In this document: in pieces, positions 55,762-64,000 of the stretch
Layout: every line of letters starts with the position of its first letter
How positions within the stretch are numbered: the first letter of the stretch is position 1
Assembly (NCBI RefSeq): GCF_000717745.1
Contig: NZ_JOBH01000021.1
Location: 43,964-107,963 of the forward strand
From: Streptomyces violens
GTDB taxonomy: Bacteria; Actinomycetota; Actinomycetes; Streptomycetales; Streptomycetaceae
Length of the DNA stretch: 64,000 bases
Direction of reading: 5' to 3'
Notes under the pieces: generated by a model
The model's input: only the letters and a program-made list of their open reading frames with translations
Told to the model about the DNA's origin: nothing
The model's database searches: none
Program-made: the position numbers and the translations under genes

Positions 55762-56748
55762 ATGAGTACCCAAGTCGACCATGCCGCACTGGTCGTGTCG
55801 CCGACCGAGTTCTTCGAACTGAAGGAGACGGCGCGCATCCGCTCGTCCATCGGGCTGAAGCTGTCGGATCATTCGTATCTGCCCAAGGCGGACGACCCGC
55901 GCGCCGACTGGGTGGCGAGCGTGGCCGTGCCGGCGTTCAAGACGCTGGCACAGATGGGGGTGTCGGCGCCGCGGTTCTGCACGATCGGGACGGGGGCGGG
56001 GCTGGATGTGCTTGCTGCCGTGGAAATCCTGGGGGCGCGCACCGCCGGCTTCACCGACCTGCACGAGGATGTGGTCGCGCACGCCCGGGAGAACATTCAG
56101 AGCAACCTGGTGGACCAGGGCGTGGAGCTGATCGACGGGGCGGGAGATCTCCTGGCTCCCGTGGCCGGCGCGCTGTCCGATGTCGACGTCGTCTATGAAA
56201 ACCTGCCCAACATCCCGATGGCCGAGAGCAGCGACCTCGATGACGGCCAGACGAGTTCGACCTTCATCGCGCAGCGCCGCGAGGAGATTCCGGACTTCGC
56301 CGAGAAGAACCTCATCACGCTGCACTACCTGGCCCTGCGCCAGGCCCGGCCGGTCCTGCGGGCCGGCGGCCGCGTCCTGTCCTCCATCGGCGGGCGCATT
56401 CCGCTGTCGGCCGTCCTGGCCCTGTCCGGGGCCGCCGGCTACAACGGCAGCATTCTCACCTACACGTGGAAGGTGCAGTCCGAGCCGCACGACGTGGTCG
56501 GGGGCTACGCCCGGTGGGAGCGGGAAGGGCTGGGGCCGTTCCACTTCTACCCGGTGAGCGTGTTGCGCGACACCTTCAAGGGCCTCTCCGTCGCGGAGGC
56601 CGGCGCACGGGCTCTGGAGATCGAAGAGTCGCTGTCGCGCCATGAGATATCGGCGGTGGACGCCCTGGCCCTGGTGGAGCAGGGCGAAAAGGTCGGCCAC
56701 ACCGTCGCGATCCTCGACTCCGTCCGGATCCCCGACACCGCCGCCTGA
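55762..56748 (+). CDS. Methyltransferase-fold SAM enzyme of unknown reaction (possible SAM cyclase/aminocarboxypropyl transferase)
   Basis: 328 residues from ATG 55762 with GAGGGAGA upstream. Motif I is TIGTGAGLDVLAA (residues 74-86), followed by GFTDLHEDVVAHARENI and, in motif IV, ENLPNIPM (146-153) where N-methyltransferases have NPPY. The C-terminal third (FHFYPVSVLRDTFKGLSVAEA onward) is unlike common small-molecule methyltransferases. Enzymes of this fold in SAM-consuming clusters include azetidine-2-carboxylate synthases and nicotianamine-type aminocarboxypropyl transferases, which release methylthioadenosine; the mtnB/mtnD homologues next door fit that, but it is inference. A terminator (56767-56806) separates it from the next operon. 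Confidence 0.7.
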   Translation: MSTQVDHAALVVSPTEFFELKETARIRSSIGLKLSDHSYLPKADDPRADWVASVAVPAFKTLAQMGVSAPRFCTIGTGAGLDVLAAVEILGARTAGFTDLHEDVVAHARENIQSNLVDQGVELIDGAGDLLAPVAGALSDVDVVYENLPNIPMAESSDLDDGQTSSTFIAQRREEIPDFAEKNLITLHYLALRQARPVLRAGGRVLSSIGGRIPLSAVLALSGAAGYNGSILTYTWKVQSEPHDVVGGYARWEREGLGPFHFYPVSVLRDTFKGLSVAEAGARALEIEESLSRHEISAVDALALVEQGEKVGHTVAILDSVRIPDTAA

Positions 56749-56766
56749 CCCACCGCCCAGCCGCGT

Positions 56767-56806
56767 CCCCTCCGTCATCACCGGGCCTCCGGCGATGACG
56801 GAGGGG
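56767..56806. terminator. Hairpin terminator after the methyltransferase-fold gene
   Basis: CCCCTCCGTCATC (56767-56779) pairs perfectly with GATGACGGAGGGG (56794-56806), with an inner CCGG/CCGG. Located 18 bp past the stop. Confidence 0.85.
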
Positions 56807-56939
56807 GCGCGAGGCGGCCGGCGAGCCGACCAGGAAAGCTCGGCCGCCGCCACCGGGTTCGCGACCCGTCCGCATTCCTTGGCGTCGTCCGTCACGCCTG
56901 GCCACATCCTCGCTCCGCAGCATTCAGTAAGGAACCGGC

Positions 56940-57938
56940 ATGAAGATCCAATCGTTCATTGGCAGTACGCCCCTTGTCGAACTGACGACCTTCGATGTCC
57001 CGGTCGGCGTTCGGATATTCGCGAAGGTCGAGTTCATGAATCCGGGGGGCAGCATCAAGGACCGAATCGTCAGCTACATCCTCGATGATGCCGAGCGTCG
57101 CGGTGTTCTCAAGCCAGGGGCGACGATCGTCGAGAACACCTCCGGCAATACCGGGGCGTCGATCGCGGCGCTGGCGGCGACGCGTGGCTACCGGGCGATT
57201 CTGACGATGCCGGACAAGGTGAGCAAGGAGAAACAGGACGCGCTGCGCGCGATGGGGGCCGAGGTGATCATCTGCCCGACGTCGGCTCCGCCGGGTTCCG
57301 AAAAGCATTATGTGTCGTGCGCGAGGCGTATCCATGCCGAGACGCCGGGCTCATTCACGCTCAATCAGTATGACAATCCGCTCAATGGGGAGGCTCATTT
57401 CCATTCGACCGGCCCCGAGATCTGGGACGCACTCGGGCGGTCGGTGACGGCCTTCGTCGCGTCGGGAAGCACCGGTGGCACGATCTCCGGGACCTCGCGG
57501 TACCTCAAGATGAAGAACCCCTCCGTGACGTCGGTGCTGCTCGATCCGGTCGGGTCCATCTATCACCGATATTTCCACGAGGGCGTTGTCGATCCTTCAC
57601 AGATTGCGCCCTATTTCGTCGAGGGCGCGGGCGAGGATCACCTGGCGAAATGCATGGACTTCTCGGTCGTCGACGACGTCATTCAGTTCTCGGACGCCGA
57701 TGCCTTCGCCACGTGCCGGCACCTGGCGACACGCGAGGGGCTCATGTGCGGCGGCACCTCCGGAGCGAATGTATGGGGAGCCGTGCAAGTCGCCCGCACG
57801 TTGGCGGAGCCGGCAACGATCGTCACGGTCCTGCCGGACAGCGGAAACAAGTACATGTCAAAGATCTACAACCCGGACTGGCTGACGCAGAACGGCTTCG
57901 GCACCGGTGAGAATCGTGAATTGGAGCCGACTCGGTAA
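56940..57938 (+). CDS. PLP-dependent cysteine synthase/cystathionine beta-synthase-like enzyme
   Basis: 332 residues. Fold type II PLP enzyme: K40 in NPGGSIKDR binds PLP, substrate loop T67-S-G-N-T-G, phosphate cup GSTGGT (176-181), NQYDNPLNGEAHFHSTGPEIW, YFVEGAGEDH and GLMCGGTSGANVWGAV. The VEGxGxDxxxxxxD...VDD segment is closer to cystathionine beta-synthase than to O-acetylserine sulfhydrylase, but the Bateman regulatory domains are absent. It should activate Ser, O-acyl-Ser, or another beta- or gamma-substituted amino acid for replacement by a nucleophile, giving a non-proteinogenic amino acid. TAATG overlap with the exporter gene. Confidence 0.87.
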   Translation: MKIQSFIGSTPLVELTTFDVPVGVRIFAKVEFMNPGGSIKDRIVSYILDDAERRGVLKPGATIVENTSGNTGASIAALAATRGYRAILTMPDKVSKEKQDALRAMGAEVIICPTSAPPGSEKHYVSCARRIHAETPGSFTLNQYDNPLNGEAHFHSTGPEIWDALGRSVTAFVASGSTGGTISGTSRYLKMKNPSVTSVLLDPVGSIYHRYFHEGVVDPSQIAPYFVEGAGEDHLAKCMDFSVVDDVIQFSDADAFATCRHLATREGLMCGGTSGANVWGAVQVARTLAEPATIVTVLPDSGNKYMSKIYNPDWLTQNGFGTGENRELEPTR

Positions 57939-58933
57939 TGGGAAGCACGCCGAAAAATGTGATCGCCGCGCTGACGGCTGCCCTGCTCTGGGCCTTCGCC
58001 TTCGTCGCCCCGGCCGCCGTGCAGCCCGCGAGCGAGCTGCTCCTGGTCACCGGTCGGTACTCCTTGTTCGGCCTGTGCGGCCTCTACGTGCTGTGCCGAG
58101 GCTGGAGCCAGCTCAAGCTGATGCCGATCCGGAGGACCCTCTTCGGCCTGTACATAGGCTTCGTGGGGTACTTCGTCTTCTACATCTGCGTTTCGTACTC
58201 CGCGACCATGGGCAGCGGATTCATCACCGCGGTCGTCGTGGGATCGTCGCCCATCACGATCGCCGTGGCCGGCAACTTCGCGGAAAAGCGCATGTCCTGG
58301 AGCGAACTCGTCGCGCCGGTCATCCTGATTCTCGTCGGCATCACTCTCCTCAGCGTCTCGGATTTCATCGAGGGGAAGAGTTCGGAGACCACGAGCGACT
58401 CGATCTTCGGGATCGGTCTGGCTATTATGGCCATGCTGACCTGGTCCTACTTCGTGGTCCGCAACGCCCAGTCGCAGCGAACCTGGGAGACGAAGCCGGA
58501 CCCCAAGATCTGGGCGGCTCTGGTGGCAATGGGGGCGGGCGGTGCCTCCATGGTGCTGCTGCCGTTCGCCATTGCCTCCACGCCGGCTGAAACCTTCGAG
58601 CCGTACCCGCTCTTCAAGATTATCGCGTGGTGCATATTCCTCGGAGTCATCGGCTCTTGGTGGGGCACGTACATCTGGGTGAAGGCGGCGCAGGGCATCC
58701 CGGTCCCGCTGGTCGGGCCGCTGCTCGCCACGGAGACGATTTTCGGAGCGATCCTGAGCCTGCCGGTGGAACAGCGGGTGCCCACCTGGGTGGAGGTCGG
58801 CGGCGCCCTGTTCATTCTCGCCGGCATCTGCGTCTACATGGTGTTCGACGTGAGGAATTCACGGTCGAAGGACCGTAGCGGCGGCAGCGAGAAGGAAGGA
58901 TTGGACGCACCGGAAGTGCCCGCGGTGACATAG
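57938..58933 (+). CDS. DMT superfamily (EamA) transporter
   Basis: 331 residues, 10 transmembrane helices in two EamA repeats (first ~7-140 with ALLWAFAFVAPAAV and SYSATMGSGFITAVVVGSSPI; second ~155-310 with GSWWGTYIWVKAAQGIPVPLVGPLLATETIFGAILS), then a charged C-terminal tail. Family members export amino acids and analogues. The TAATG junction with the PLP enzyme suggests export of its product and thus self-protection. Confidence 0.9.
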   Translation: MGSTPKNVIAALTAALLWAFAFVAPAAVQPASELLLVTGRYSLFGLCGLYVLCRGWSQLKLMPIRRTLFGLYIGFVGYFVFYICVSYSATMGSGFITAVVVGSSPITIAVAGNFAEKRMSWSELVAPVILILVGITLLSVSDFIEGKSSETTSDSIFGIGLAIMAMLTWSYFVVRNAQSQRTWETKPDPKIWAALVAMGAGGASMVLLPFAIASTPAETFEPYPLFKIIAWCIFLGVIGSWWGTYIWVKAAQGIPVPLVGPLLATETIFGAILSLPVEQRVPTWVEVGGALFILAGICVYMVFDVRNSRSKDRSGGSEKEGLDAPEVPAVT

Positions 58934-58989
58934 CGGGACGGAAAAGAACAGTCATGATCGTTGGCTTGGCCCGACAGGGAGGAAAAACA

Positions 58990-59637
58990 ATGAGCAACTC
59001 CTTCACGAACATCAAGCAGTCTCATGTGTTCTTCGACGACGCCTCCGGCCTGAAGAATTACTACGAGGACTGGGCAACGCGGTACGACGTGGACCTGGCG
59101 GATCAGAAGTGGGTGGCTCCGCGGGTCGCGGCCAATTTCGTGCACTTTCTCGCTTCCGCCTACGGGACGCGGGAAACCACCATCTTCGATGCCGGTTGCG
59201 GGACCGGCCTCGTAGGCACCTTCCTGCAGACGCTGGGAAACTATGTGATCGACGGTGTCGATCTGTCGGAAAACATGGCCGCCGAGGCGGTCAAGACCAA
59301 CGCGTACCGGAAGGTCTACGGCGGCGTGGACCTCTCGGAGCCGGTGCGGGACGAGCGGCTGGACCAGTACGGCATCGTCGTCAGCAGCGGCGTCTTCACT
59401 CTGGGCCATGTGCGCCCGACGGCGCTGCGCACGCTGATCGAGTACGCCCGGCCCAATGGGCTGATCCTGGTGTCCACCCGCGGCAGCTACGCCACGGAGA
59501 CGGGCTTCGAGGACTTCGCCCGGTCGCGCGAGATCGGTGAGCTGGCTTCGCTGGAATTCACGGTGAAGAACGCCAACTACATAGCGGAAGAGGGCGCCGA
59601 CTACTGGGTCTTCCGGAAGCTCGGCAAGGCGCAGTGA
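58990..59637 (+). CDS. Class I SAM-dependent methyltransferase
   Basis: 215 residues from ATG 58990, chosen because GGGAGG lies 7 nt upstream; ATG 58954 is an alternative. Motif I TIFDAGCGTGLVGTFLQTLG, VDLSENMAAEA, GIVVSSGVFTLGHVRPTAL and PNGLILVSTRGSYATE, as in UbiE/Methyltransf_11 small-molecule methylases. Third gene of the PLP-exporter operon; likely methylates the product or intermediate, generating SAH for the AhcY/kinase recycling genes downstream. Confidence 0.88.
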   Translation: MSNSFTNIKQSHVFFDDASGLKNYYEDWATRYDVDLADQKWVAPRVAANFVHFLASAYGTRETTIFDAGCGTGLVGTFLQTLGNYVIDGVDLSENMAAEAVKTNAYRKVYGGVDLSEPVRDERLDQYGIVVSSGVFTLGHVRPTALRTLIEYARPNGLILVSTRGSYATETGFEDFARSREIGELASLEFTVKNANYIAEEGADYWVFRKLGKAQ

Positions 59638-59674
59638 CAAGCGGCGCGAACCGCTGATCCCGCTCGGGGCGGCC

Positions 59675-59746
59675 CGAGCCGGGGCCCGGCAACGCGACGG
59701 CCGCGGTGCACGGAGCAACGCGGTGGGCCCCGCCGGGACCGGCTCG
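59675..59746 (+). ncRNA. Structured leader RNA upstream of metK (possible SAM-sensing element)
   Basis: An outer 8-bp stem CGAGCCGG/CCGGCTCG (59675-59682, 59739-59746), then CCCGGC/GCCGGG and CCGCG/CGCGG, enclose conserved-looking GGCAACG and CGGTGC segments, reminiscent of the GGCAAC...GGUGC core of S-box/SAM-IV riboswitches. A second hairpin follows at 59765-59814. Alternative: two GC-rich terminators of the preceding operon. I cannot test covariance. Confidence 0.35.
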
Positions 59747-59764
59747 GTGTCACCAACCCGCGAA

Positions 59765-59814
59765 GCCCCTGGTGGCAACGGAGCGACGGCACGCCGGCTC
59801 CGCCCACCAGGGGC
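59765..59814 (+). terminator. Long hairpin between the methyltransferase operon and metK
   Basis: GCCCCTGGTGG (59765-59775) pairs perfectly with CCACCAGGGGC (59804-59814), with inner GGAGC/GCTCC. No T tract. Either a terminator of the upstream operon or the expression platform of the structured leader. Confidence 0.65.
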
Positions 59815-59937
59815 CGGCGCGGCGCACCCCGGCCGGTATCGCGCGCCGCCGAGCTTGGAAGAACACGAGACATTGCCACGAAGGGTTCACCGCGCACCAC
59901 TTGTTGCCATGTGTCCACCCACCATGTCTGGAGTGTC

Positions 59938-61164
59938 ATGTCCCGCCGTTTGTTCACCTCGGAGTCCGTGACCGAGGGGCATCCCGACAAGATCGCCGAC
60001 CAGATCAGCGACACCGTCCTCGACGCGCTGCTGCGTCAGGACCCCGCCTCGCGTGTCGCGGTCGAAACCCTGATCACCACCGGTCAGGTGCACATCGCGG
60101 GCGAGGTGACGACCTCCGCCTACGCCGACGTCGCCACCCTGGTCCGGGAGAAGATCCTCGACATCGGCTACGACTCCTCGCTCAAGGGTTTCGACGGCGG
60201 CTCCTGCGGGGTGTCGGTGTCGATCGGCGCGCAGTCCCCGGACATCGCGCAGGGCGTCGATACGGCGTACGAGTCCCGGGTCGAGGGCGCCACCGCGGGT
60301 GGCGAAGCCGACGAGACGGCCCGTCAGGGTGCGGGCGACCAGGGCCTGATGTTCGGGTACGCGACCGACGAGACTCCCACCCTGATGCCGCTGCCGATCG
60401 AGCTGGCCCACCGCCTCTCGCGCCGCCTGACGGAGGTCCGTAAGGACGGCACCGTGCCCTACTTGCGTCCCGACGGCAAGACGCAGGTCACGATCGAGTA
60501 CCTGGGCAGCCGGCCGCTCCGCCTGGACACGGTCGTGGTCTCCTCGCAGCACGCGGGCGACATCGACCTGGACGGGCTGCTCGCCCCCGATATTCGCGCG
60601 CACGTCGTCGAGCACGTCCTCACCCAGCTCGCCGACGACGGCATCAAGCTGGAGACCGACGATTACCGCCTCCTGGTCAACCCGACCGGCCGCTTCGAGA
60701 TCGGCGGCCCCATGGGCGACGCCGGCCTGACCGGGCGGAAGATCATCATCGATACGTACGGCGGCATGGCGCGCCACGGCGGCGGCGCCTTCTCCGGCAA
60801 GGACCCCTCCAAGGTGGACCGTTCGGCGGCGTACGCGATGCGCTGGGTCGCCAAGAACGTCGTCGCGGCCGGCCTCGCCGCCCGCTGTGAGGTGCAGGTG
60901 GCGTACGCGATCGGCAAGGCCGATCCGGTGGGCCTGTTCGTCGAGACCTTCGGTACCAATACGGTCGCCGTCGAGAAGATCGAGGCAGCCATCGCCAAGG
61001 TGTTCGACCTGCGCCCGGCCGCGATCATCCGCGACCTCGACCTGCTCCGCCCGATCTACTCCCAGACCGCGGCCTACGGCCATTTCGGCCGCGAGCTGCC
61101 GGACTTCACCTGGGAGCGCACCGACCGCGCCGACGCCCTGCGCAAGGCAGCGGCAGCGGGCTGA
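59938..61164 (+). CDS. metK: S-adenosylmethionine synthetase (methionine adenosyltransferase)
   Basis: 408 residues from ATG 59938. MAT signatures: [19 protein letters not shown] at the N-terminus, [21 protein letters not shown], and the phosphate-binding [20 protein letters not shown]. Makes SAM from methionine and ATP. Streptomyces carry a housekeeping metK elsewhere, so this copy, next to SAM-using enzymes and AhcY, MetF and an adenosine-type kinase, is probably a dedicated supply gene. Followed by its own hairpin at 61202-61234. Confidence 0.95.
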   Translation: MSRRLFTSESVTEGHPDKIADQISDTVLDALLRQDPASRVAVETLITTGQVHIAGEVTTSAYADVATLVREKILDIGYDSSLKGFDGGSCGVSVSIGAQSPDIAQGVDTAYESRVEGATAGGEADETARQGAGDQGLMFGYATDETPTLMPLPIELAHRLSRRLTEVRKDGTVPYLRPDGKTQVTIEYLGSRPLRLDTVVVSSQHAGDIDLDGLLAPDIRAHVVEHVLTQLADDGIKLETDDYRLLVNPTGRFEIGGPMGDAGLTGRKIIIDTYGGMARHGGGAFSGKDPSKVDRSAAYAMRWVAKNVVAAGLAARCEVQVAYAIGKADPVGLFVETFGTNTVAVEKIEAAIAKVFDLRPAAIIRDLDLLRPIYSQTAAYGHFGRELPDFTWERTDRADALRKAAAAG

Positions 61165-61201
61165 CGGCGGAGCGCCGCCGGAAACCCCCGGCGCGACAGC
61201 C

Positions 61202-61234
61202 GGCGGTGCGCGGTTCCCCCGGCCGCGCACCGCC
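61202..61234. terminator. Hairpin after metK
   Basis: GGCGGTGCGCGG (61202-61213) pairs with CCGCGCACCGCC (61223-61234), 9-nt loop, 38 bp after the metK stop. Confidence 0.7.
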
Positions 61235-61325
61235 TCCCCGCTTAGCACGCCCCTTCACCGCGTGGCGCCCGCCACCGGAGCCGATCCTTCGTCGACAGCG
61301 GCCCCAGGCTCAAGGAGTGCTTTCC

Positions 61326-62309
61326 GTGCGTATTGCCGTAACCGGATCGATAGCGACCGACCACCTGATGGTCTTTCCCGGACGTTTCGCCGAACAGCTC
61401 CTCAAGGAGCAGCTGGAACGGGTCTCCTTGTCGTTCCTCGCCGACCGGCTGGAGGTGCGCAGAGGCGGCGTCGCCGCCAACATCGCCTTCGGGCTCGGCC
61501 TGCTCCGGCTCGACCCGATCCTGGTGGGTGCGGCGGGCATCGACTTCGCCGAGTACGACACCTGGCTGCGGGCGAACGGCGTCGACACGTCCTCGGTACA
61601 GGTCAGCGACACTCTGCACACCGCACGCTTCGTATGCACCACCGACGAGGACCAGAACCAGATCGCCACCTTCTACGCCGGCGCCATGGCCGAGGCCCCC
61701 CGGATCGACCTGGCCACGATCGCCGAACGCACCGGCCGGCCCACGCTCGTCCTGGTCGGGGCCGACGATCCCGCGGCCATGCTGCGGCACACCGCCACGG
61801 CCCACCGCCTTGGCATCCCCGTCGCCGCGGACCCCTCCCAGCAGCTCGCCCGCCTCGACCGGGAGCAGGCCCGTCAACTGGTCGACCAGGCACAGTGGTT
61901 GTTCACCAATGAGTACGAGGCCGCCCTGCTGCTCGACCGCACCGGCTGGACGGAGCAGCAGCTTCTCGGCCGGGTCGGCACCTGGATCACCACACTGGGC
62001 GAGGCCGGCGTGTCGCTGGCCCGGTCCGGCGCCCCCGCCCTGCGGATACCCGCCGTACCCACGGACATGATCACCGACCCCACGGGGGCGGGCGACGCCT
62101 TCCGGTCCGGATTCCTCGCCGGTACGGCGTGGCAGTGGCCGCTGGAGCAGGCCGCGCGGCTCGGCTGCGCCCTGGCCACCACCGTGCTGGAGTCGGTCGG
62201 CACGCAGGAGTACAAACTGATCCCGCCGGACCTGATCGCTCGCATCGACCGGGCCTACGGCCATGATGTGGCCCGCGCCGTCGAACCGCGGCTTGCGGGA
62301 CTGTCATGA
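61326..62309 (+). CDS. PfkB family kinase, adenosine kinase type
   Basis: 327 residues from GTG 61326 (AAGGAG 8 nt upstream; GTG 61317 possible). PfkB fold: RIAVTGSIATDHLMVFPGRF, RRGGVAANIAFGLGLL and the catalytic/anion-hole motif DPTGAGDAFRSGFLAG with the base Asp. The N-terminal TGSIATDHLM and FLADRLEVRRGG match actinobacterial adenosine kinases. It would phosphorylate the adenosine released by AhcY, pulling SAH hydrolysis forward; fits its place between metK and ahcY. Confidence 0.88.
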   Translation: MRIAVTGSIATDHLMVFPGRFAEQLLKEQLERVSLSFLADRLEVRRGGVAANIAFGLGLLRLDPILVGAAGIDFAEYDTWLRANGVDTSSVQVSDTLHTARFVCTTDEDQNQIATFYAGAMAEAPRIDLATIAERTGRPTLVLVGADDPAAMLRHTATAHRLGIPVAADPSQQLARLDREQARQLVDQAQWLFTNEYEAALLLDRTGWTEQQLLGRVGTWITTLGEAGVSLARSGAPALRIPAVPTDMITDPTGAGDAFRSGFLAGTAWQWPLEQAARLGCALATTVLESVGTQEYKLIPPDLIARIDRAYGHDVARAVEPRLAGLS

Positions 62310-62436
62310 GTGCGGCGGCACAGCGCGGGCGGGCCCCGGCTCTGCGTGCAGCGCCCGGCGCCGAGCCCGGCGAGAAGTCCCGGCTCTGCCCCGGGCTTCC
62401 CCGTGACGGCGGCCGCTTCGGCCCCGGAGGGCGGCA

Positions 62437-64000
<1,564 letters not shown>

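Overview
The window is high-GC actinomycete chromosome, almost certainly Streptomyces or a close relative. Third codon positions are strongly G/C, starts are often GTG, genes overlap by ATGA/GTGA, terminators are GC-rich hairpins with few T tracts, and several families are typical of the genus (SpoIIE-type sensor phosphatase, Rox rifampicin monooxygenase, SCO3242-type prenyltransferase, CsbD, DUF3311 plus sodium:solute symporter). I count about 56 protein genes (two cut by the window edges), one small ORF with a good promoter, two tRNAs (initiator tRNA-fMet and tRNA-Leu-GAG), two pseudogene remnants and a number of operators, hairpins and repeats.

Layout. 1-4.7 kb: a tightly coupled five-gene catabolic cassette (TIM-barrel isomerase, M20 hydrolase, Ldh-type dehydrogenase, Gfo/Idh/MocA dehydrogenase, small conserved protein), closed by a perfect 18-bp hairpin that also serves tRNA-fMet. 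4.9-13.3 kb: TauE/SafE exporter with AraC regulator, Rox preceded by a palindrome resembling the rifamycin-associated element, a DAO-type oxidase under a twin LacI-type operator, CsbD, and an amidohydrolase/DUF3311/symporter operon. 13.4-26 kb: SpoIIE-type phosphatase, LysR with a bile-acid-type symporter, glycolipid-binding protein, secreted sialidase, quinone oxidoreductase with MarR and twin MarR boxes, FdhD preceded by a relic of an iron-sulfur gene, SRPBCC, GntR and a methyltransferase.

26.2-46.8 kb: a co-directional 20-kb block. A ROK regulator is followed by a CUT2 sugar ABC transporter, an Idh-type dehydrogenase and a TIM-barrel isomerase, then exported proteins (GSDH-PKD-CBM6; ThuA-DUF1080), then an ebo-type cluster (Ino1-like synthase, UbiA prenyltransferase, TIM barrel, EboA, TatD-like EboB, EboE, phosphodiesterase EboF) and a Tat-exported TIM barrel. 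This looks like uptake and oxidation of a cyclitol or sugar joined to a lipid-linked or periplasmic metabolite route whose product is unknown.

46.9-49.5 kb: chorismate mutase, GNAT, an eroded aldehyde dehydrogenase gene and tRNA-Leu. 49.7-64 kb: haloacid dehalogenase, TetR and NB-ARC regulators, then a cluster centred on S-adenosylmethionine: MtnD and MtnB homologues that each appear to have lost a metal ligand, a methyltransferase-fold enzyme with an atypical NLPNIP motif, a CBS-like PLP enzyme, a DMT exporter, a methyltransferase, then MetK, a PfkB (adenosine-type) kinase, MetF and AhcY (running off the end). A pathway that spends SAM and recycles its by-products to make and export a small amino-acid-like product is the best candidate for an undescribed system here.
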